DNA of 64,000 bases from Akkermansia sp. (GTDB lineage Bacteria > Verrucomicrobiota > Verrucomicrobiia > Verrucomicrobiales > Akkermansiaceae), in contig JAFYUJ010000069.1 of NCBI GenBank assembly GCA_017558555.1, positions 35,449 to 99,448 on the forward strand, in the 5' to 3' direction. Shown piece by piece: positions 41,615-49,485 of the stretch. The notes under the pieces are model-generated. The model saw nothing but the letters and a program-made list of their open reading frames with translations. It did not search any database and was not told the origin of the DNA. Position numbers and translations under genes: made by a program. Positions within the stretch are counted from its first letter, which is position 1, and the number at the start of each line of letters is the position of its first letter.

Positions 41615-42604
41615 ATGAAAGTACTCGTTACAGGTGGCGCCGGTTACATCGGCTCCCATACAGTAAGACAGCTCGTACAGAGCGGTGCCGAAGTGACCGT
41701 GCTTGACAGCATGGTCTATGGGCACCCCGCCGCTATCGTGGACAAGGAAGTGACCCTTGTGAAAGGCGATCTGGGGGATCCTTCCGTTGTTTATCCCTTG
41801 CTCATCAATGGTAAGTTCGATGCAGTTGTACACTTTGCTGCCTATATACAGGTGGGCGAATCTGTGACAGACCCGCTCAAGTATTATGAAAACAACATTG
41901 CCAAGCCGCTCGTTCTTCTGCGTGCGATGATGCTGGCCGGTTGCAAGCGTTTTGTTTTCTCTTCCACCTGCGCCACTTACGGTGTCCCCACCCAGATTCC
42001 CATCCCTGAAACAGAGAAGCAGGACCCCATTAACCCCTACGGGGGCTCCAAGTACATGCTTGAAAAAGTATGCCGCGATTGTGAGCGAGCCTATGGTCTC
42101 AAGAGTGTATTCCTGCGTTACTTCAACGCTTCCGGCTCCTCCGAAGACGGCCTTATCGGCGAAGATCACGAGCCTGAATCTCACCTGATTCCTGTCATTT
42201 TGCAGGCCATCAAGGGCGAGCGTCCCGGCATTACCGTGTTCGGCACAGACTACGACACCCCCGATGGTACTTGCATTCGCGATTATATTCATGTGGATGA
42301 CCTGGCCGATGCTCACCTGCGTGCGCTCGATTACCTGATGAAAGGCGGCGATACCAACTGGTTCAACCTTGGTACAGGTAAAGGCCTTTCCGTAAAGGAA
42401 ATCATTGATGCTGCGGAAAAGGTAACGGGCATGAAGGCTCCTGTGGAATATGGCCCCCGCCGTGAAGGCGACCCGCCCCGACTCATTGCCGATGCCCGTA
42501 AGGCTGCGGAAGTGCTTGGTTGGATTCCCAAGTATCAGGACGCAACAAAGATTGTTGAAACCGCATGGAAGTGGTTCAACGGTCCTCGTGGCGGCCATTA
42601 TTGA
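41615..42604 (+). CDS. galE: UDP-glucose 4-epimerase
   Basis: A 329-residue SDR enzyme interconverting UDP-glucose and UDP-galactose (or the N-acetyl forms). The NAD site is VTGGAGYIGSH, the active SST is in FSSTCATYG, and the Tyr-x3-Lys pair in YGGSKYMLEK. Further landmarks are LRYFNASG and RDYIHVDDL. It supplies sugar nucleotides for surface glycans and galactose use. It is cotranscribed with tal and ends at a hairpin terminator. Confidence 0.95.
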   Translation: MKVLVTGGAGYIGSHTVRQLVQSGAEVTVLDSMVYGHPAAIVDKEVTLVKGDLGDPSVVYPLLINGKFDAVVHFAAYIQVGESVTDPLKYYENNIAKPLVLLRAMMLAGCKRFVFSSTCATYGVPTQIPIPETEKQDPINPYGGSKYMLEKVCRDCERAYGLKSVFLRYFNASGSSEDGLIGEDHEPESHLIPVILQAIKGERPGITVFGTDYDTPDGTCIRDYIHVDDLADAHLRALDYLMKGGDTNWFNLGTGKGLSVKEIIDAAEKVTGMKAPVEYGPRREGDPPRLIADARKAAEVLGWIPKYQDATKIVETAWKWFNGPRGGHY

Positions 42605-42627
42605 TATCTCCATGAACTTACCTCTGC

Positions 42628-42659
42628 GGCGGGTGCTGTTTCATGCAGCACCCGCCTTT
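42628..42659 (+). terminator. Terminator after galE
   Basis: A perfect 11-bp stem GGCGGGTGCTG / CAGCACCCGCC, a 7-nt loop, then TTTGTGTTTG. Confidence 0.75.
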
Positions 42660-42679
42660 GTGTTTGCCACGCTGAGAGC

Positions 42680-42708
42680 TTGACAGACACAGGAGTAAAG
42701 CGTATGCT
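42680..42708 (+). promoter_or_regulatory. Promoter of secreted Cys/His protein gene
   Basis: Consensus TTGACA (42680-42685), a 17-bp spacer, TATGCT (42703-42708), 9 bp before the ATG at 42718. Confidence 0.65.
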
Positions 42709-42717
42709 TTGTGTGCA

Positions 42718-43407
42718 ATGATACTCAAGCGTCTGTTGTTACCTTTACTGGCATTAAGTGTGTGTTCACAGTCTGCCCAAGCGGTAGACGTTGTTCTTTC
42801 CGGTGGCGTGGCGCTTAAGTCATGGGAAAAGTTGCGAGGCCCCGTGGCACATGATAATTGGTGGGCCAACTTCATTCGTGCAGCCACCGTGCATATCGAT
42901 TTAACGCGCAGCAAACGCCCAGATGCCAAAATTACATGGATTGTGTACCGCCCTGCCTACATTACTCGCGGCAAGGAAGAAGACAAGGATTATGTATCCA
43001 TGATTAAAGAGCAGGCAGAAAAACGCAAAGTTAAATTGGTGTTTGTGGATACAGCGGCACAAACGTATGCCGCGATTAATAATGCCCCCCGTGGAGGAGA
43101 AAAAATCACAAGTTTCTATTATTTCGGGCACTCCAATGCGCATGCGTTCATGCTGGATTACAGTAATACCATCATCGGCTCATCCAAGCACTGGATTCAT
43201 GAAAAAGACCTTGAGGCAAAACTGAAAGTTTCATCTTTTGCGCCCGATGCGGATTGCCACAGCTATGGATGCTATACTGGCTTATCTATGAGTCAGAAGT
43301 GGCAAAAGGCTTTGGGCTTCCCCTTGTGGGGTAACACCGAATCAACACGTTATCAGCCTGTCGGTTATGGGTGCATGCCCATGGGAAATGGCCGCTGGGT
43401 GAAGTAA
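42718..43407 (+). CDS. Secreted protein of unknown function with possible caspase-like Cys/His pair
   Basis: A 229-residue protein from MILKRLLLPLLALSVCSQSAQA, a clear signal peptide; a TTG three codons upstream is less likely. The mature part has WIVYRPAYITRG, then a beta strand and His in SFYYFGHSNAHAF, and a later Cys in DADCHSYGCYTGLSM. A hydrophobic strand ending in Gly-His-Ser, followed about 50 residues on by a Cys-rich strand end, is reminiscent of clan CD peptidases (caspase/gingipain fold). This is only a pattern resemblance. A single gene with its own promoter. Confidence 0.6.
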   Translation: MILKRLLLPLLALSVCSQSAQAVDVVLSGGVALKSWEKLRGPVAHDNWWANFIRAATVHIDLTRSKRPDAKITWIVYRPAYITRGKEEDKDYVSMIKEQAEKRKVKLVFVDTAAQTYAAINNAPRGGEKITSFYYFGHSNAHAFMLDYSNTIIGSSKHWIHEKDLEAKLKVSSFAPDADCHSYGCYTGLSMSQKWQKALGFPLWGNTESTRYQPVGYGCMPMGNGRWVK

Positions 43408-43427
43408 ATGCGTGTCCGGATGGTGGC

Positions 43428-43456
43428 TTGACACCAAGCTGCATCTGGCTTATGAT
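43428..43456 (+). promoter_or_regulatory. Promoter of khpA-priA
   Basis: TTGACA (43428-43433), a 17-bp spacer, TATGAT (43451-43456). The 17 bp between the -10 box and the ATG contain GAAAGGA, a plausible Shine-Dalgarno. Confidence 0.65.
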
Positions 43457-43473
43457 GAGAGAAAGGAAACGAT

Positions 43474-43755
43474 ATGCAAGAGCTCATAGAATCCATCGGC
43501 AAGTATCTGTTGGCAGTCACTTCACCCCTGATTCGCCATTCTGATAAAGCAGAACTCCGCGTAGCCAGTTCCCCAGCGGGAGACATGGTGCGTTTTCGCC
43601 TGGTGTTGGAACAAGCCGATGTTGCTCGTGTGATTGGCCGCAATGGTATGACGGCTTCAGCTATTCGCTCCATGGCAAAATCTGCCGGCGAGAAACGTGG
43701 TGTAAAAGTTGTTGTTCACATTCTTTCCCGAGAGGAAGCTGACGCTGCGGTCTGA
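43474..43755 (+). CDS. khpA: KH-domain RNA-binding protein KhpA
   Basis: A 93-residue single KH domain protein. The GXXG loop is GRNG in ARVIGRNGMTASAIRSM, and the N-terminus ELIESIGKYLLAVT matches KhpA/YlqC. It binds RNA, usually as a partner of KhpB/Jag. It has a good promoter 17 bp upstream and is followed by priA after 24 bp. Confidence 0.9.
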   Translation: MQELIESIGKYLLAVTSPLIRHSDKAELRVASSPAGDMVRFRLVLEQADVARVIGRNGMTASAIRSMAKSAGEKRGVKVVVHILSREEADAAV

Positions 43756-43779
43756 TGACTGCCCTACCCTATCTGCTCA

Positions 43780-46035
43780 ATGCAGGATTTGTTTCCAGTC
43801 GCCACGCAAGAACGCATTGTGCGCGTTCTGCTGGATGGCATGGATGATATGGTCTTTGATTATGCCGTCCCGGCACCACTGGCTTCGGTGGTTTTGAAAG
43901 GCAGCCGAGTGGAAGTGCCACTGCGCCATCGCACGGCTACAGGTACGGTTATGGTGTTGAATCCGCCTTCCCAAGGGGGATGGAAGGGAAAATTGAAGCC
44001 CATCTTGCGTGCAGTTGGTCAAGGCCCGATTATTTCCGAACAACTGATGGAACTGGCAGAATGGGCTGCGCGATATTACGCCGTACCCATGGAGCAAATG
44101 GTGCGTTGTATTGTCCCCGAATCCGTGCGGGCCGAAAAGCACGAAGAGAAGACCCGCAAGATGATTGTGCTCCAGAACTGGCTGGATGATGACGAATTGA
44201 ATAAGCTCAACGCAAAAGCACCCAGGCAGGCCTCCATCTTGAGGTATCTGCATGCAGATGAGGAGAAAAGGGCCCCAATCAACGATTTGGGCGGGAGCGC
44301 CGCGCTTGCCCCGTGCCGAGCGTTGGAGAAGCGAGGCTTGGTGCGCATTGAAGAAGAAAGAGTGCATCGAGACCCTGCCGGCAGTGAAACCTTTGCTCTC
44401 ACACAGCCTCTTGCGCTCAATGAGGAACAAGAGAAAGCGTTGGAGGTCATCATATCAACTTTTGACCGGGGAGATAGCCAGCCGATGTTGCTACAAGGAG
44501 TGACCGGTTCCGGCAAGACAGAGGTGTATTTACAAGCCGCAGCACACGCCCTGAAGCAAGGAAAGGGTGTGCTTATTCTGGTGCCGGAAATATCTTTGAC
44601 CCCGCAAACAATGGCTCGTTTCAAAAGCCGATTTGCCGATATGCCAGGTGCCGTAGCCATTTTGCATAGTGCCATGAGCGATGGGGAGCGCTTTGATGAG
44701 TGGCATGCCATCCATCGCGGACAAGCGCGCATTGCGATTGGACCGCGGTCGGCAGTCTTCGCCCCTGTGCAAAATTTAGGGCTTATCATTGTGGATGAAG
44801 AGCATGATTCTTCTTACAAACAAGAGAGTGCTCCCCGCTATCACGGTCGCGATTTGGCCGTATTGCGAGCAAAACTGGAGGGTGCAGCTATTCTTTTGGG
44901 CTCCGCCACGCCATCTCTGGAATCGCTGCATAATGTCGAGCTGGGAAAATACACCATGCTGCGCATGGATAAGCGGGCAGACGGCCAGCGCTTGCCTCTC
45001 ACGCGCGTCCTGGACATGCGCAGCGAACCGAAAGATAAACGCTACCTGGGTATCATCTCAGAAAAATTGAGACTTGCCATTGATGAACGCATGCACAAGG
45101 GTGAGCAAGTAATTTTGCTCCTGAACCGCCGCGGTTTTGCCCGTTCCCTGCAATGCCCCGATTGTGGACTTGTCATCAACTGTGTGCATTGCGCCCTGCC
45201 CCTCACTTACCATTTGCCGGAAAATCGGCTGGTGTGCCACATTTGCGGATACCGAGCCATGGTACCGAAGGCATGCCCGGAATGCCACTCAGATAAGATA
45301 CTGCTGGAAGGATACGGCACCCAGAAAGTAGAAGCCGTCTTGCGCAGATGTTTCCCGAAAGCACGATTGCAACGCGTAGATGCCGATGTGACGACCCGAA
45401 AAAATGCACTTCGCGATATTTTAGATGATTTTCGCGCGCGCCGTATCGATATTTTGTTGGGCACACAGATGATTTCCAAGGGGTTGGACTTCCCTGGTGT
45501 TACTCTGGTGGGTGTATTGAATGCGGATTTAGGTTTGTGCATACCCGATCCTCGAGCCGCAGAGCGTACCTTCCAGTTGCTGACACAAGTAGCAGGCCGC
45601 GCGGGTCGTGGCGACATTGACGGAGAAGTTATCATTCAAACCTATACCCCGCAGGCTGCTGCCATCCAATTTGCTCGAAGGCATGATACAGATGGTTTCG
45701 CAGAAAAGGAATTGGCTTTGCGCCAACAATTTGCGTTCCCGCCGTTCAGCCACATGGCCGTTCTGACTGTTCGTTCTCCCAAAGAAGAATTGGCGGATTT
45801 TACCATCCAAACCCTGTGCAAAAAACTGCGAAAAGAGCTGCCACCTTCCATCGAGGTGTGCGACCCCATGCCTGCCCCCATAGCAAAAGCACACGGGCAA
45901 TTCCGCTTTATGTGCACATTGAAAGGCCCTGCCGCGCGCCCCATTGCCGATACCTGCGCGAGAGTATTAGCGCCATATAAAGCAGCAGCAGATATCGTTT
46001 GCACACTCGATATTGATGCCTACTCTTTCATGTGA
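43780..46035 (+). CDS. priA: Primosomal replication restart helicase PriA
   Basis: A 751-residue helicase. The N-terminal 3'-DNA-binding domain (about 1-110) is followed by the helicase core with Walker A GVTGSGKTEVYL, the DEEH box IIVDEEHDSSYKQ and GSATPSLESL. A zinc-binding insertion has paired Cys (CPDCGLVINCVHC and CHICGY...CPEC). QVAGRAGRGD is motif VI. It reloads DnaB at stalled forks. Confidence 0.95.
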   Translation: MQDLFPVATQERIVRVLLDGMDDMVFDYAVPAPLASVVLKGSRVEVPLRHRTATGTVMVLNPPSQGGWKGKLKPILRAVGQGPIISEQLMELAEWAARYYAVPMEQMVRCIVPESVRAEKHEEKTRKMIVLQNWLDDDELNKLNAKAPRQASILRYLHADEEKRAPINDLGGSAALAPCRALEKRGLVRIEEERVHRDPAGSETFALTQPLALNEEQEKALEVIISTFDRGDSQPMLLQGVTGSGKTEVYLQAAAHALKQGKGVLILVPEISLTPQTMARFKSRFADMPGAVAILHSAMSDGERFDEWHAIHRGQARIAIGPRSAVFAPVQNLGLIIVDEEHDSSYKQESAPRYHGRDLAVLRAKLEGAAILLGSATPSLESLHNVELGKYTMLRMDKRADGQRLPLTRVLDMRSEPKDKRYLGIISEKLRLAIDERMHKGEQVILLLNRRGFARSLQCPDCGLVINCVHCALPLTYHLPENRLVCHICGYRAMVPKACPECHSDKILLEGYGTQKVEAVLRRCFPKARLQRVDADVTTRKNALRDILDDFRARRIDILLGTQMISKGLDFPGVTLVGVLNADLGLCIPDPRAAERTFQLLTQVAGRAGRGDIDGEVIIQTYTPQAAAIQFARRHDTDGFAEKELALRQQFAFPPFSHMAVLTVRSPKEELADFTIQTLCKKLRKELPPSIEVCDPMPAPIAKAHGQFRFMCTLKGPAARPIADTCARVLAPYKAAADIVCTLDIDAYSFM

Positions 46036-46069
46036 TACCCATTCTGTTTCGTCAGCACGAAGATTCAAC

Positions 46070-46097
46070 TTGAAAGCAGGACGGAAGATGGTAGAAT
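46070..46097 (+). promoter_or_regulatory. Promoter of Gld-like ABC operon
   Basis: TTGAAA (46070-46075), a 16-bp spacer, TAGAAT (46092-46097), 11 bp before the ATG at 46109. Confidence 0.6.
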
Positions 46098-46108
46098 AGA
46101 CGTGCATT

Positions 46109-47050
46109 ATGAGTATGGTGACAGCAGAGCATTTGCACAAGGCGTTTGGTCGCTTTGTTGCAGTGAGAGACGCAAGTTTTTCGATTGATAAGGGGGAAAT
46201 CGTTGGCTTCCTTGGCCCCAACGGTGCCGGGAAGACAACCACGATGAAGATGATAACAGGTTATCTCCCCCCCACGGCAGGTACCGCCAGTATTGCCGGT
46301 TATGACATCTTGACCAATCCGTTGGAAGCGCGCAGGCACATGGGATACATGCCTGAAAATGTTCCCCTGTACGAAGATATGCGCGTGTATGAATACCTGC
46401 AATACAGAGCTAAGCTGAAGGGGATTTGCGGTTCTTCCGTTCGCCAGCAGATTGCATACGCCATCGACCGCTGTGGCCTTGAGCCTAAGCGCAAAAACAT
46501 GATTAGCACGCTGTCCAAGGGATTCCGCCAACGCGTGGGACTGGCAGATGCCCTGTTGGGAGATCCGGATTTGTTGATTCTTGACGAACCAACAAACGGC
46601 CTTGACCCTAATCAGATTCGCCAAATTCGCGAGCTGGTCCGCTCTCTCGCGGAGGATCACACAGTCATCCTTTCCACCCATATCCTCAGTGAAGTCGAAC
46701 AGATTTGCAATAAAGTCATCATCATCGACCAAGGGGACATTAAGGCCGCAGACACTCCCGCAAACCTGACGCAAGGCCTGCGTGCTGCCGGGCGTGTTTC
46801 CATTGAGTTTAAGGGCGATTTGGACTGCGTGGTGCAAGAATTGCAAGCATTTGAACCCGTCAAGAAAGTGATACATGAGGGGACGCTTCCCGGTGGCTGG
46901 CACAGGCTGATTGTGCGAGCAGAACCCGGGACTGATACGCGAGAAAAAGCAGCCGCCATCATTGCTGCGCACTCCTTCCCTATGCGCCATATTTATCGAC
47001 ACATCCCCAATCTGGAAGACGTGTTTGTTGAAATGACCCGTCGCGATTAA
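46109..47050 (+). CDS. ABC transporter ATPase, GldA-like
   Basis: A 313-residue ATPase. Walker A GPNGAGKTTTMK is near residues 36-47; the signature TLSKGFRQRVGLADAL, Walker B DLLILDEPTNGLDP and H-loop STHILSEVEQ follow. The C-terminal domain resembles the GldA / ABC-2 drug exporter group. It is the first of four genes with a GldF-like permease, a GldG-like protein and a DUF4340 protein. This set is common in Verrucomicrobia and Planctomycetes that do not glide, so motility is not implied. Confidence 0.92.
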   Translation: MSMVTAEHLHKAFGRFVAVRDASFSIDKGEIVGFLGPNGAGKTTTMKMITGYLPPTAGTASIAGYDILTNPLEARRHMGYMPENVPLYEDMRVYEYLQYRAKLKGICGSSVRQQIAYAIDRCGLEPKRKNMISTLSKGFRQRVGLADALLGDPDLLILDEPTNGLDPNQIRQIRELVRSLAEDHTVILSTHILSEVEQICNKVIIIDQGDIKAADTPANLTQGLRAAGRVSIEFKGDLDCVVQELQAFEPVKKVIHEGTLPGGWHRLIVRAEPGTDTREKAAAIIAAHSFPMRHIYRHIPNLEDVFVEMTRRD

Positions 47051-47079
47051 CGATACAACAATAGATTTAGCACAGAGAT

Positions 47080-47904
47080 ATGGAAGATACATCGACCAAC
47101 ACCGTAAAACGTACACGTAGCTATTTTGCTGCGTTGCGCACCATCTACGGTAAGGAACTTAAAGCATTTCTTGGCACTCCCTTCGGATGGGTGCTGCTCG
47201 CTTGCACAATGGGCTTGCAAGGGTTCAGCCTTCAAGCTGTTTTGCAAGCCATGAGCAAAGCCACGGGCGAGGGTGTCATGTACCACATGCTCAACAACAT
47301 CAACTTCTGGTTCTTTTTCATCTTTATCTTCCCGCTCATTACCATGAGAAGTTTGGCTGAAGAAGAACGCCAGGGAACCTTGGAAGGTCTGCTGACCGCG
47401 CCCATTACCACGGCCCAGATTGTACTTGGTAAATATTTTGCCGCCTACACGTTCTATTTGATTTTGTGGCTTCCCATGCTGCTTTATCCCTGGATGAGTG
47501 ATTTGGGCAATTTGTATACAAGTCTGCGTTATGGTATTGACCCCGAAGGCAGAATTACGTATCGCCTTGCGGATTGGGTGGGCCCGTACAGCATCCTGGC
47601 TCTGAGTGGCACTTTCTTCATTGCCTTGGGCATCTTCTGCTCAGCATTGACCCGCAGCCAAATCATTGCCGGCATTTTGTCCACCTGCCTCATGATATCG
47701 TACTATTTCATGGGACGAGTTACGGAACTGTGGGGCGAGTTCCCTGCGGCTCCGGCGTTCCACTACATGTCCATTACAGAACAAATCAGCTCCTTTTCCC
47801 GTGGCTTGATTGACACGAGACCGCTTGTTCTATACACAACGCTTACCATACTTACATTGGCACTCACCAAACGAGTCGTGGATTACCGCCGATGGAGACG
47901 CTGA
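47080..47904 (+). CDS. ABC-2 type permease, GldF-like
   Basis: A 274-residue protein with six membrane helices. The N-terminal YGKELKAFLGTPFGWVLL and the amphipathic stretch RSLAEEERQGTLEGLLTAPIT are the classic ABC-2/GldF signature. It pairs with the preceding ATPase, 29 bp upstream. Substrate unknown. Confidence 0.9.
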   Translation: MEDTSTNTVKRTRSYFAALRTIYGKELKAFLGTPFGWVLLACTMGLQGFSLQAVLQAMSKATGEGVMYHMLNNINFWFFFIFIFPLITMRSLAEEERQGTLEGLLTAPITTAQIVLGKYFAAYTFYLILWLPMLLYPWMSDLGNLYTSLRYGIDPEGRITYRLADWVGPYSILALSGTFFIALGIFCSALTRSQIIAGILSTCLMISYYFMGRVTELWGEFPAAPAFHYMSITEQISSFSRGLIDTRPLVLYTTLTILTLALTKRVVDYRRWRR

Positions 47905-47943
47905 CCTGTTTATTCATTCTTTAAGATAGATTTTTCATTACCT

Positions 47944-49467
47944 ATGAGCAAGAAAGAATTTAGTGGACATCCGGACGCAAAACGTCCCAAGGGGAATCCT
48001 TTGGTCTGGATTAACATCATATTGTTGGTTATCGTCATCATTGCATGCAATTATATCGGATTCAATGAGTACGCCCGCAAAGATCTGACAGAAGAACAAC
48101 GATATACCATCTCAGAGCGCACCATTAATGTGCTCACCAGTGAGCGCATTCAAAAACGCGAAACACCGATTCATATCATCTTTGCATTCAAGCGCTCCAC
48201 GCCCAATTATGCACGAATGTACTCCCTCTTGGAGGAATACATCCGATATGGCAATGGCAAGATTCAAGTTGAATGCTTTGACCCGATGCGTCAACCCAAC
48301 AGAGCTCGCGAAATATCACAAATTTACGGCGTGGATTTCAATCAGAATCTCTGTGTGATTGATGCCCGCAAAGACCACACCATTTCTCTCAAAACATTCG
48401 AGGCCGAAAAAAGCGATCGAAAGCATGTGCGTATTCGCCCGGGCGCCACGTTCATCAAGTATGAAACAATGCCTGATGAAACCAAGCGAGCCGTAGCCTT
48501 GATGATGGATGAAGTGGTGTGCTCAGCCATCACCGAAGCTGTGGAGGGTGATATGCGCCACATGTATGTTGTAGAAGGCAAAGGTGGTGTATCCCGCGAT
48601 GACCAGGAACTGCTTGAAAGCATTGGCGAAATCACCAGTTCTCTTAATATTCAGCTTTCATGGGTCAATATCGCCAATGTGGAAATGCTGCCGGCCAATG
48701 CCGAAGGTCTGTTGATTGTATCGCCCCAGACTGATTTTACGGATGATGAAATGCGCGTTGTGCGTGAATTCTGGGAGCGAGATGGCCGCAACACTCTCTT
48801 CGTGGCACTCGACCCCACCAATACAAAGTTGCCTCGCTTGTATCGATTCCTGCGAGAACAAGGCATTCGCCCAAATGCCGACCGAGTTCTTCTTCGCGAC
48901 CGCAAACGAGCATACTATGACATCTCTGCCGTATTCCCCAAGGGACTGAACTGCACCCGCAGCTTCTGGAATGGTTCTACCCATGTGGAAGGACAATCCA
49001 TGTCTCTCACTTTGGAGCATGGCGATGAAAACATGGCCGCCATCCGCAAGCTTACCACTTATCCCCTACTCAACACAACAGCTGAGTACTACGGTGAAAC
49101 AAGAAACAACCTGGAGCCGTCTTTTACTCCCGAGGAAGACCGCGAAGGCCCCCTTTGCCTTGAAGCAGCTGTGACTCGAGGCAATCCGCGTGACCCCAAC
49201 AATCTTTCCACAATGGTTGTTTTGGGTAACACAGAGATGCTCTCTAAAGAAAATGCCCGCACGGAGCAACGCGATTACATGCGCACGCTCTGGGCATGGA
49301 TGAGCCACCGTCCTGAATACTCCGGTAAGAGTGCCAATCAGGATTTAACGATGAAAATCGACCTCAACAGACATTCCCGCAATGCCGTGGAATATCTGAC
49401 CCTGATTTTCATGCCCCTGTTTGCCTTGCTGGTGGCACTGATTATTTTGAATATCCGCCGGCATTGA
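47944..49467 (+). CDS. GldG-like ABC auxiliary protein
   Basis: A 507-residue protein with one N-terminal membrane helix (about 18-40; WINIILLVIVIIACNYIGF) and one C-terminal helix (about 480-502), with a large periplasmic part between. The start of the soluble part, RKDLTEEQRYTISERTINVL, and the Rossmann-like region with FWERDGRNTLFVALDP match the GldG / ABC_transp_aux family. It follows the permease by 39 bp and precedes the DUF4340 gene by 18 bp. Confidence 0.88.
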   Translation: MSKKEFSGHPDAKRPKGNPLVWINIILLVIVIIACNYIGFNEYARKDLTEEQRYTISERTINVLTSERIQKRETPIHIIFAFKRSTPNYARMYSLLEEYIRYGNGKIQVECFDPMRQPNRAREISQIYGVDFNQNLCVIDARKDHTISLKTFEAEKSDRKHVRIRPGATFIKYETMPDETKRAVALMMDEVVCSAITEAVEGDMRHMYVVEGKGGVSRDDQELLESIGEITSSLNIQLSWVNIANVEMLPANAEGLLIVSPQTDFTDDEMRVVREFWERDGRNTLFVALDPTNTKLPRLYRFLREQGIRPNADRVLLRDRKRAYYDISAVFPKGLNCTRSFWNGSTHVEGQSMSLTLEHGDENMAAIRKLTTYPLLNTTAEYYGETRNNLEPSFTPEEDREGPLCLEAAVTRGNPRDPNNLSTMVVLGNTEMLSKENARTEQRDYMRTLWAWMSHRPEYSGKSANQDLTMKIDLNRHSRNAVEYLTLIFMPLFALLVALIILNIRRH

Positions 49468-49485
49468 GCCTAAGCCTGTACGAAG

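Noticed and set aside
42704..42721. A five-codon upstream frame (ATG...TGA) with AGGAG 8 bp before it, overlapping the start of the gene at 42718
   Set aside because: The same bases form a consensus TTGACA-17-TATGCT promoter; the ATG is part of the -10 box and AGGAG lies in the spacer, so it would not be transcribed.
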